Assembly: GCA_046724395.1 (NCBI GenBank)
Contig: JBKOWM010000021.1
Span: forward strand, 1-5,570
Origin: DATAEU01 sp046724395
Lineage (GTDB): Bacteria > Actinomycetota > UBA4738 > HRBIN12
Direction of reading: 5' to 3'
Length of the DNA stretch: 5,570 nt
The translations under genes and the position numbers were made by a program. The stretch's first letter is position 1, and each line of letters begins with the position of its first letter. Under the pieces are notes generated by a model that was not told the origin of the DNA, made no database searches, and saw only the letters and a program-made list of their open reading frames with translations. Of the stretch, positions 1 to 4,345 are shown piece after piece.

Positions 1-240
1 GTCGGTGCCCGCTCATCTTCGCTCGACCGTGAGCCTGTAGAAAGGCACGCAGCCCCGTCGAATCGATGAAACTCACCATCTCGCAGGTCGAGCATGATCG
101 CACTGACGCTGTCCTGCTCGATCCGCGTCAGTTCCTCCGGAAGTATCGGGACGGTCGTCATGTCAGCTCGCCGGTGACGGCGATCCTGGCCACGCCGTTT
201 CGCGCCTCGGTCCTGGCCTTGAACCCCGGAATGGACCCAC
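1..240 (-). pseudogene. STAS-domain anti-sigma factor antagonist, N-terminal part, frame-broken
   Basis: Read on the minus strand in three pieces, this gives a classic STAS N-terminus: a strand with GVARIAVTGEL, then MTTVPILPEELTRIEQ, then IMLDL, then FIDSTGLRAFLQAHGRAK running off the window edge. DST-G-L holds the serine that RsbW/SpoIIAB-type kinases phosphorylate in this family; the unphosphorylated antagonist binds the kinase and frees a sigma factor. The pieces lie in different frames. One base is missing after GEL (162-164), so the frame meets TGA. Another change lies near 66-75, where an AAA run (69-71) is one candidate. No ATG precedes the first piece. A GTG at 240-238 with a GGGAGA Shine-Dalgarno at 250-245 fits well but needs a third change, near the CCCC at 224-227. 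The family call is firm. Whether it is a real pseudogene or a sequencing artefact is open. The RsbW-like protein at 3386-3841 is a possible partner, by inference. Confidence 0.72.
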
Positions 241-328
241 GATGTCTCCCGACGGGCCTGAGGTCGCGGATGCTCAGCGACCGGGTCCTGGCTGCGCGAA
301 CCGTGTGTTGGGATTCGACTCGCCTACC

Positions 329-352
329 CTACCCGACCCCCGGTCTGAACAC
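329..352 (-). promoter_or_regulatory. possible SigB-type promoter for the STAS gene
   Basis: On the minus strand, GTGT (352-349), a 14-base spacer and GGGTAG (334-329) resemble the general-stress promoter pattern GNNT-N14-16-GGGTAC/T of actinobacterial SigB-like factors. A second GGGTAG overlaps immediately downstream (329-324). The site lies about 90 bases upstream of the proposed GTG start of the STAS gene, a gene class often controlled by the sigma factor it regulates. The match is short and the region is G-rich, so chance is a real possibility. Confidence 0.2.
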
Positions 353-358
353 GGGTCG

Positions 359-367
359 TGCTAGCAT
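359..367 (+). promoter_or_regulatory. candidate extended -10 element for the ANTAR gene
   Basis: TG-C-TAGCAT fits an extended -10 (TG-n-TAnnnT). No good -35 is seen 16-18 bases upstream. Transcription would start near 374, leaving a short leader that contains the GAGG ribosome site at 379-382 and the ATG at 391. If this is right, it excludes the alternative GTG start at 358, which would lie inside the promoter. Confidence 0.3.
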
Positions 368-390
368 CCGTCGTCGCCGAGGTATCGTCG

Positions 391-993
391 ATGCGCTCCG
401 AAAGCACTCCCGCGCTCCAAGTCTTGGTAGCCGCTGCGCCAGGAGTCCGCCTGGACGAGGTCACGCGTACGGTGACCGGACTGGGCCACCAGGTCATCGC
501 CCGTGAGTCGTCCCTCCCGGACGTCGCCCGCATCACGGCCGTCGAGCGCCCCGACGTGGCGATCGTCATCGTGCACGAGGAAAACGACAAGGCACTGGAC
601 GCGATCGACCGGATCGTGCACGAGGCTGCCTGTCCGGTCATCGCCATCCTCGACGTTCAGGACCGCGACTTCGTCAACGAGGCCGCCAAGCGGGGGATCT
701 TCGCGTACATCGCGAACGGCGACGATGCGCAGGAGATGCAGAGCTCGATCGACGTCGTCCTTCGACGCTTCGCCGAGTATCACGGGCTGGAAGGCGCGTT
801 GGGCCGGCGAGCGGTTACCGAGCGGGCGAAGGGCATCTTGATGGAGCGTCACGGCGTCGACGAGCAAGCGGCCTTCAAGATGCTCCGTGGCGAGGCCCGG
901 CGGACGAACCGCAAGGTCGTGGAGCTGGCCGAAGCCGTGGTGACCGGCCATCCCCTACTTCCGCGTCGGCCTCCCCGCGATCCCTTGCGTTGA
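391..993 (+). CDS. ANTAR-domain regulator with degenerate receiver domain
   Basis: A 200-residue cytoplasmic protein. Residues about 8-125 have the alternating strand/helix pattern of a response-regulator receiver (strands near VLVAAA, VAIVIV, CPVIAIL, IFAYIA). Residues about 131-184 form an ANTAR domain with the hallmark segment RAVTERAKGILMERHG followed by AAFKMLR and VVELAEAVV. ANTAR domains bind paired RNA hairpins and prevent transcription termination. The receiver lacks its usual chemistry: the phospho-acceptor Asp position after RPDVAIV is Ile60, the acidic pair after strand 1 is missing, and the strand-5 Lys position is Asn109. Phosphorylation control is therefore unlikely. I chose ATG 391 because GAGG (379-382) sits eight bases upstream; an in-frame GTG at 358 would add 11 unsupported residues. 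The C-terminal tail (PRRPPRDPLR) is basic and probably disordered. The gene diverges from the STAS gene. Confidence 0.9.
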   Translation: MRSESTPALQVLVAAAPGVRLDEVTRTVTGLGHQVIARESSLPDVARITAVERPDVAIVIVHEENDKALDAIDRIVHEAACPVIAILDVQDRDFVNEAAKRGIFAYIANGDDAQEMQSSIDVVLRRFAEYHGLEGALGRRAVTERAKGILMERHGVDEQAAFKMLRGEARRTNRKVVELAEAVVTGHPLLPRRPPRDPLR

Positions 994-1049
994 CGGGTTT
1001 CCGCCTCCTGCCCGAATCTCAAGGGATCGAGGCCCTTCTCGCGATCCCT
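978..1049 (+). promoter_or_regulatory. three-arm alternative hairpin at the end of the ANTAR gene
   Basis: Arm B, CAAGGGATCG (1020-1029), can pair perfectly with arm A, CGATCCCTTG (978-987, still inside the coding region; 10 bp, 32-base loop). It can instead pair with arm A', CGATCCCT (1042-1049; 8 bp to 1022-1029, 12-base loop). The two hairpins exclude each other. The downstream one could act as a weak terminator, but no T-run follows it. The arrangement resembles attenuator geometry. Regulation by the RNA-binding protein encoded just upstream is only a hypothesis. Confidence 0.35.
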
Positions 1050-1486
1050 ACCTCTCTGGGGTGCGTTGCGCGGCCGGAACGACCAGACGATGGGCTGCCG
1101 GCGACCATTGGGCGCGTCAGCGGCCGCTGAACCCTCGTGTGAAATTTGCTTTTTCGGTCACAGAACGACACCCCCACATCCAGCCGTGGCTCTTGCACTC
1201 GAGCGCGGGCGCCAAAGCCCAATGCGTCGCCCGTCTGGGTCGATGAGGTGCTCGCGCTTCGGCGACTATCGAGGGTCGACGCGAATGCGTACTAAACAGT
1301 ATTCCTTCAACGTCACATTGAACGGGTGCTGCGATCATCGCGCGATGATCGCGGGTGAAGACTTGCATCGTTATGCGGTCGAGAACCTCGTCCAGATACC
1401 TCCTCTTTGGCCGGGTGAGTTACGAATGATGGAGGCGCCGTGGCGGCCGCAAGCGCGGACGGGAGCGAGACCTGATTCGATGAAAC
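994..1486. other. gene-free stretch with several palindromes
   Basis: No reading frame here resembles a protein family I know, and the open frames lack a convincing ribosome site joined to a normal start. It contains the hairpin arms at 1020-1049, a 14-bp perfect palindrome TCAGCGGCCGCTGA (1117-1130), a TGTGA-N15-TCACA dyad (1138-1162) around an A/T-rich patch, an A/T-rich segment at about 1287-1322 with TTCAA-N7-TTGAA (1306-1322), and the 22-bp palindrome listed separately. It lies between the ends of two convergent genes, where little promoter sequence is needed, so roughly 490 bases is unusually long. It may hold a gene hidden by base errors, a small RNA, or remnants. Confidence 0.5.
1331..1352. 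repeat. perfect 22-bp palindrome
   Basis: The arm GCGATCATCGC (1331-1341) is followed directly by its exact reverse complement GCGATGATCGC (1342-1352) with no spacer. A match of eleven pairs is rarely expected by chance in a window this size, even at high GC. The lack of a loop favours a DNA site for a dimeric protein over an RNA hairpin. No gene start is close on either strand, so its target is unknown. Confidence 0.7.
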
Positions 1487-1507
1487 CGTCCGCCTACGAG
1501 GCGGACG
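1487..1507 (-). terminator. hairpin overlapping the clpP stop codon
   Basis: CGTCCGCC (1487-1494), the 5-base loop TACGA, and GGCGGACG (1500-1507) form a perfect 8-bp stem. On the minus strand the clpP stop TAG begins in the loop and ends on the first base of the downstream arm. The transcript continues GGTTTC, so the T-run is weak. It is the best candidate for ending the zinc-ribbon/clpP transcript, possibly as a GC-hairpin type of terminator common in high-GC bacteria. Confidence 0.45.
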
Positions 1508-2114
1508 CGGACAGCAGCTCGGGACGCTTGCGGCTGGAGATGACCTCGTCGACCACGCCGTAGGCCACGGCCTCCTCAGCCGTCAGGATGAAGTCGCGGT
1601 CGGTGTCCGTCGAGACCCGTTCCAGCGGCTGCCCCGTGTGCCTCGCGACGATCTCCTCGAGCAACCGCCGGTACCGTAGGATCTCCCTGGCCTGGATCTC
1701 GATGTCGACGGCCTGGCCCTCGGCGCCGCCGTGCGGCTGATGCAGCAGCACGCGTGAGTACGGCAACGCGAACCGTTTCCCGCGCGAGCCCGCCAAGAGC
1801 AGCACGGCGGCGGCGGATGCCGCCTGGCCCATGACGATCGTTGAGACGTCGGGCTTGATGTACTGCATCGTGTCGTAGATCGCGAACAGGGCCGTGATAT
1901 CGCCGCCCGGCGAGTTGATGTACAGGTTGATGTCCTTCTCCGGATCCTCGGACTCGAGGTGCAGCAACTGCGCCATGATCAGGTTGCCGACGGCGTCGTC
2001 GATCGGCGTGCCCAGGAACACGATGCGCTCGTTGAGCAGCCTTGAGTAGATGTCGAACGAGCGCTCGCCGCGGCTCGTCTGCTCGACAACGACCGGAACG
2101 AGGTAGTCGTTCAT
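1494..2114 (-). CDS. clpP: ATP-dependent Clp protease proteolytic subunit ClpP
   Basis: A 206-residue serine protease of the ClpP family, which forms a barrel of two heptamers in the cytoplasm and degrades proteins fed in by an AAA+ unfoldase. The catalytic triad is visible: Ser100 in MGQAASAAAVLL, His125 in RVLLHQPHGG and Asp174 in TDRDF. The spacings of 25 and 49 match E. coli ClpP. NSPGGDI (67-73), the family's conserved glycine-rich segment, and the handle-helix segment GQAVDIEIQAREIL are intact, and the length is normal. The ATG start overlaps the stop of the upstream zinc-ribbon gene as ATGA, and no strong ribosome site precedes it, so translation is probably coupled. The open frame runs far upstream of this ATG, but that part is the shadow of the zinc-ribbon gene. 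No clpX, clpC or second clpP is adjacent, so this looks like a solitary extra paralogue rather than the housekeeping clpP1P2 pair. No propeptide cleavage site is obvious. Confidence 0.95.
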   Translation of the reverse strand: MNDYLVPVVVEQTSRGERSFDIYSRLLNERIVFLGTPIDDAVGNLIMAQLLHLESEDPEKDINLYINSPGGDITALFAIYDTMQYIKPDVSTIVMGQAASAAAVLLLAGSRGKRFALPYSRVLLHQPHGGAEGQAVDIEIQAREILRYRRLLEEIVARHTGQPLERVSTDTDRDFILTAEEAVAYGVVDEVISSRKRPELLSASAS

Positions 2115-2281
2115 CGCAGCCGGGCCGGGATCCGGGAGGCCCGCTGCTGCGTGGCGCAGACCGGGCAGAAGTACTCGGCGTCGAGCCTTTCGTAGTCGGT
2201 CTCGGCAAGCTCGATACCGCAGATCGGGCAGTAGTAGTCGAACGAACGTTCGTCGTGCGGGGGAACAGATACCGTTCGCAT
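2111..2281 (-). CDS. small zinc-ribbon protein translationally coupled to clpP
   Basis: A 56-residue protein with two CxxC knuckles: Cys18-Pro-Ile-Cys21 and Cys39-Pro-Val-Cys42, 17 residues apart, the layout of a zinc ribbon. The segment before the first knuckle (HDERSFDYY) and the linker between knuckles (ELAETDYERLDAEYF) are acidic and rich in tyrosine; the tail (RASRIPARLR) is basic. The ATG at 2281 has a very strong ribosome site, GAGGGAGGA (2295-2287), six bases away. The stop overlaps the clpP ATG by four bases, so the two are one operon with this gene first. I do not recognise a named family. Zinc ribbons of this size can bind nucleic acid or protein. By analogy with the zinc-binding domain of ClpX, which docks substrates and adaptors, a role as an adaptor or regulator for this ClpP is a reasonable hypothesis but unproven. 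Confidence 0.85.
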   Translation of the reverse strand: MRTVSVPPHDERSFDYYCPICGIELAETDYERLDAEYFCPVCATQQRASRIPARLR

Positions 2282-2307
2282 GCTCGTCCTCCCTCGTGAT
2301 GCGCGAC

Positions 2308-2353
2308 CGTCGGACCGACGAAGCCCGTTCCGGGCGGATGCCCGGTGTCGGGC
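2308..2353 (-). promoter_or_regulatory. cluster of inverted repeats upstream of the zinc-ribbon/clpP operon
   Basis: CGTCGG-A-CCGACG (2308-2320) is a perfect dyad around one base. Beside it are four alternating 5-base arms, GCCCG (2323-2327), CGGGC (2331-2335), GCCCG (2340-2344) and CGGGC (2349-2353). They can fold as two adjacent small hairpins or as one central hairpin, CCGGGC-GGAT-GCCCGG (2330-2345). The cluster lies about 27-72 bases upstream of the zinc-ribbon start. It could be an operator or a folding leader. The GC bias of the region makes short arms less surprising. Confidence 0.35.
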
Positions 2354-2504
2354 GCTCGGGAGACCAACGGAGACTTGCCGGCGATCGCACGTCCCCGCTC
2401 CCTCGCGGATGCGTCGCCAAGAGCTTCAGTGTACGACCTTTGGACGAGCGACGGACGGCCGACCGTGCGGCGGCCACCTACGGACGAGCCGTCGAGTGCA
2501 CGCC

Positions 2505-2535
2505 TTGACAGCGTCCGTCGTGCGACATCGAACAT
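2505..2535 (+). promoter_or_regulatory. candidate promoter for the CCCH-type small gene
   Basis: A perfect TTGACA (2505-2510) is followed at 19 bases by GAACAT (2530-2535), a weak -10; the intervening spacings give nothing better. It is about 115 bases upstream of the ATG at 2650, so the leader would include the hairpin at 2554-2572. The -35 is convincing by itself; the -10 is not. Confidence 0.35.
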
Positions 2536-2553
2536 GATGCGTTACGCTCGTTT

Positions 2554-2572
2554 TCTCCGGCGCAGCCGGAGA
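2554..2572. repeat. 8-bp hairpin with a three-base loop
   Basis: TCTCCGGC (2554-2561), loop GCA, GCCGGAGA (2565-2572). A TTTT run lies before it on the plus strand, so neither strand has the T-run after the stem that an intrinsic terminator needs. It would lie in the leader of the small gene at 2650 if the TTGACA promoter is used. Confidence 0.45.
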
Positions 2573-2649
2573 TCCGCGTCGCGACTCCGAGCGGCCGCCG
2601 CCGTCCGCCTCGCCTCGGGATCCGAGCTCGAACGCGAGGAGGACAGATC

Positions 2650-2859
2650 ATGGCGAGAGTCGGAGCGGCGAATGGACGCACGGCGTTCGGACCTCCGATC
2701 CACGATCTGCAAAGCACCGCGTCGAAGGCCGCGCCGGGCCGGATGTGCGACGAGCCCGGATGCTCCACCGTTCTGTCGCGGTACAACAACGACACCGCCT
2801 GCTGGTTGCACGCCGAACCCACGTTCATCACCCGGTCGGCCGGCCGTCACGGCGCCTGA
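2650..2859 (+). CDS. small protein with putative CCCH zinc-binding motif
   Basis: A 69-residue protein. The central segment CDEPGCSTVLSRYN followed by ACWLH gives Cys33-x4-Cys38-x12-Cys51-x2-His54, a plausible single zinc site. I associate the CxxxGCxTxLSxYN...CxxH pattern with short uncharacterised actinobacterial proteins, but no function is known to me. The N-terminal 30 residues and the C-terminal tail (ITRSAGRHGA) look unstructured. The start is well supported: GAGGAGGA (2636-2643) lies six bases before the ATG. It diverges from the zinc-ribbon/clpP operon and is followed in the same direction, 150 bases on, by the cold-shock gene. By inference it may act as a small DNA-, RNA- or protein-binding factor. 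Minus-strand open frames across it are shadows. Confidence 0.75.
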   Translation: MARVGAANGRTAFGPPIHDLQSTASKAAPGRMCDEPGCSTVLSRYNNDTACWLHAEPTFITRSAGRHGA

Positions 2860-3009
2860 GCGGCGTTAGCGGCCTGCAACCTGGTACGGTTCTGGTTTGA
2901 GGGCACCGATCGCGGTTCGCTACGAGCAGTTCCCTCACCGCCGGCCGTCACGCCGGCCGCCCGAAGGGCAGCCCCAAGGCCCGGACGGCGAAAGGAAGGA
3001 GGGATCGTA
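2860..3009 (+). promoter_or_regulatory. upstream and leader region of the cold-shock gene
   Basis: This 150-base region before the cold-shock start contains TACGGT (2885-2890), a possible -10 without a clear -35, and an inverted repeat GCCGGC-CGTCAC-GCCGGC (2940-2957). It ends with a strong ribosome site, GGAAGGAGGG (2994-3003). The 13-mer GCCGGCCGTCACG occurs at 2940-2952 and also at 2839-2851, across the end of the previous gene. Cold-shock mRNAs often have long structured leaders, so the hairpin may matter for expression; this is inference. Confidence 0.35.
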
Positions 3010-3216
3010 GTGGCAACTGGAACCGTGAAATGGTTCAGCTCGGAGAAGGGCTTCGGCTTCATCACCCCCGAGGACGGCAGCGCAGACGTGTTCGTGCACT
3101 TCAGCGCGATCTCGGGCGAGGGATATCGAAACCTCGAGGAGAACCAGAAGGTCGAGTACGACGTCACGCAGGGTCAGAAGGGCCCGCAGGCGGCGAACGT
3201 ACGCGCGGCCCCCTGA
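3010..3216 (+). CDS. cspA: cold-shock protein, CspA family
   Basis: A 68-residue single cold-shock domain, the normal length for the family. It binds single-stranded RNA and DNA and acts as an RNA chaperone or transcription antiterminator. RNP1 is KGFGFI (13-18) and RNP2 is VFVHF (27-31). GTVKWF at the start and the end GPQAANV are the usual flanking strands. The start codon is GTG, chosen because GGAAGGAGGG (2994-3003) lies six bases upstream and the protein begins MATGTVKWF as in relatives. A strong hairpin terminator follows 18 bases after the stop, so the gene ends its own transcript. The symbol indicates the family, not a proven orthologue. Confidence 0.96.
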   Translation: MATGTVKWFSSEKGFGFITPEDGSADVFVHFSAISGEGYRNLEENQKVEYDVTQGQKGPQAANVRAAP

Positions 3217-3234
3217 TCGTCGCTCACGAGCGTT

Positions 3235-3263
3235 ACAAGGACCGGCCATAGGCCGGTCCTTGT
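3235..3263 (+). terminator. intrinsic terminator of the cold-shock gene
   Basis: ACAAGGACCGGCC (3235-3247), loop ATA, GGCCGGTCCTTGT (3251-3263): a perfect 13-bp stem beginning 18 bases after the cold-shock stop. The T-run after it is short (CCTTGTTCC), but the stem is the strongest in the window and its position is ideal. Confidence 0.85.
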
Positions 3264-3288
3264 TCCTGGTCGAATTCGACGTGGGGTT

Positions 3289-3300
3289 TCCGACGTCGGA
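3289..3300. repeat. 12-bp perfect palindrome upstream of the ATPase gene
   Basis: TCCGACGTCGGA reads the same on both strands and lies about 85 bases before the ATG at 3386. It sits between GTTT (3286-3289) and GGGTGC (3306-3311), a loose resemblance to a SigB-type promoter with a 16-base spacer. It could be an operator, but a 12-bp palindrome alone is modest evidence. Confidence 0.3.
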
Positions 3301-3385
3301 CCGCCGGGTGCGACGCTGCAATACCGTCTCCATCGATACATGTGAGGGTAGGTGGACGCGTCCTCGGCGTCCCGGGCGGCACGAC

Positions 3386-3841
3386 ATGTGTGAGGCGGCC
3401 GACCTGGGGAATTCAGTTCGCAAGGTGGACAAGCGGCTGGCGACCACGGGCGAGTCCGGACTCGACTTCGAGGTACGCGCGGTCCCGAGCGAGCTGTGGG
3501 CCGTGCGTCGGGCCGTGGGGCAGCTGGCGTTTCCGGCCTCCGTCGTCGAGAACGCCCAGCTCCTGGTCACGGAGCTCGTAGCCAACAGCATCCGTCATGC
3601 CGGGATCCGCCCACAGGATCGGATTTGCATCAAGGCCAGGTTTCAGCGGGGGAGCCTCAGGGTCGACGTGCTCGACGGCGGGCGCGGCGGGCCCACTCCG
3701 CATGCCGGGGGCATCAGGCCGGCTCCGGGCGCCAGTTCGGGGTGGGGGCTGTTCTTAGTCGAAGCGCTCGCGACCAGATGGGGCTTCGGCACGGGCCGGT
3801 TCTGGTTCGAGCTCGACCTCGAACGTCCGGAGACTGCCTAG
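3386..3841 (+). CDS. RsbW/SpoIIAB-like ATP-binding protein (anti-sigma factor or serine kinase)
   Basis: A 151-residue single HATPase (GHKL) domain. The N box is LLVTELVANSIRHAG with Glu63 and Asn67. The G1 box is VLDGGRGG (Asp97-x-Gly99-x-Gly101). The G2 box is SSGWGLFLVEAL (Gly119-x-Gly121). The start of the domain (FEVRAVPSELWAVRRAV) matches small actinobacterial regulators that bind a sigma factor or phosphorylate a STAS partner. No membrane segment or dimerisation domain is present, so it is not a sensor histidine kinase. ATG 3386 gives the usual family length; the frame is open back to a TTG at 3260, inside the cold-shock terminator, which I reject. The ribosome site is weak. A broken STAS gene lies at the left end of the window and could encode its partner. 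The stop shares CTAG with the convergent gene, leaving no room for a terminator between them. Confidence 0.85.
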   Translation: MCEAADLGNSVRKVDKRLATTGESGLDFEVRAVPSELWAVRRAVGQLAFPASVVENAQLLVTELVANSIRHAGIRPQDRICIKARFQRGSLRVDVLDGGRGGPTPHAGGIRPAPGASSGWGLFLVEALATRWGFGTGRFWFELDLERPETA

Positions 3842-4167
3842 CTCCTCGGTTCGGTCTCGGAGGCGACGTCCGCCGGTGTCCCCTCACGTTTGAGGACGAC
3901 GGCGAACCGGTCTGTCTCATCGACCACCTCCTCGACGTCCGAGGCGACGTGATCGCGAGCCACAGCGAACCGGATCGGCTCACGGCGGATCTGCTGGTAC
4001 TCAGACAAGGTGATGGCAAGGACGCGGTCACACTCGTTGCGTCCGCACTCACAAACCATGCGAACGTACTCGGTCGGGGGCGTCCCTTGGTGGGCCTCCT
4101 CCAGACCCTCGTTGATCTGCCGGGACGTCGCCTCGTTGCGGGCGACCCGCTCTTCCCGTCCGGTCAT
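3838..4167 (-). CDS. conserved hypothetical protein with C-x-C-x4-C motif
   Basis: A 109-residue protein. An N-terminal charged helix (about 1-28) is followed by VCECGRNECDRVLAITLSEY, with Cys39, Cys41 and Cys46. Then come EYQQIRREPIRFAVARDH and VEEVVDETDRFAVVLK. I recognise this arrangement (CEC...C, EY..IR..P.RF.V..H, E.VV...DR..VV.K) from short uncharacterised proteins common in Actinomycetota; no function is established to my knowledge. The three cysteines and His73 could bind a metal. The acidic, low-complexity C-terminus (PADVASETEPRS) is probably disordered. ATG 4167 is the first start after the intergenic region, with only a weak AAGG eight bases upstream. It ends tail-to-tail with the ATPase gene, overlapping by four bases, and diverges from the propeller gene. 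Confidence 0.82.
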   Translation of the reverse strand: MTGREERVARNEATSRQINEGLEEAHQGTPPTEYVRMVCECGRNECDRVLAITLSEYQQIRREPIRFAVARDHVASDVEEVVDETDRFAVVLKREGTPADVASETEPRS

Positions 4168-4345
4168 GGCCGAACCTTAGCGGAAGGCGCCGGAGCTCCC
4201 GGCCTCTTCGCATTTTCGGACGCCTAGACCGCCGACGAAGTGCACGGTCCTGCCGGAGACGATGCAATCGAGCCCGACCGCTCAAGCTCCCGCTGATGTA
4301 GTAGCGTACGCGGCCCTATTGGCAGCGCCCGCGGAAGGGGACCCG

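Larger units (their letters stand above)
2282..2649. other. divergent intergenic region between zinc-ribbon/clpP and the CCCH-type gene
   Basis: About 370 bases with no gene I can support. Open frames on both strands here are low-complexity Arg/Pro/Ser translations typical of GC-rich non-coding DNA. The region should contain the promoters of both flanking genes. It holds strong ribosome sites at each edge (2287-2295 minus, 2636-2643 plus), a cluster of dyads at 2308-2353, a TTGACA box at 2505-2510 (plus) and a compact hairpin at 2554-2572. A TACACT on the minus strand (2436-2431) could be a -10 for the clpP operon, but I see no matching -35. Confidence 0.55.

Noticed and set aside
1138..1162. 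TGTGA...TCACA as a CRP-type site
   Set aside because: The half-sites are 15 bases apart rather than six, so the geometry does not fit CRP.
1117..1398. Minus-strand frame beginning near a GAGGAGG site, possible start CTG 1395
   Set aside because: Only a CTG or a distant ATG (1368) is available, and the translation resembles no family I know; kept only as a reason to recheck the region.
1118..1450. Two GCGGCCGC (NotI) sites as a cloning-vector trace
   Set aside because: About one such site is expected by chance in a GC-rich window this long, and no vector sequence is seen.
1066..1563. Plus-strand 165-residue frame
   Set aside because: No ribosome site, low-complexity composition, and it runs antisense into clpP.
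1494..2477. A 327-residue open frame extending clpP upstream
   Set aside because: The extra N-terminal part is Arg/Pro-rich and is the shadow of the zinc-ribbon gene; ATG 2114 gives normal ClpP length and alignment.
2478..2850. Two minus-strand frames across the CCCH gene
   Set aside because: Composition is typical of antisense shadow frames, and neither has a ribosome site comparable to the plus-strand gene.
2935..3591. Long minus-strand frame over the cold-shock and ATPase genes
   Set aside because: It is antisense to two genes with clear family motifs and has no protein-like features.
4262..4345. Upstream ATG for the propeller gene
   Set aside because: It would bury the signal peptide behind 28 residues; ATG 4346 has a good ribosome site and starts directly with the signal peptide.
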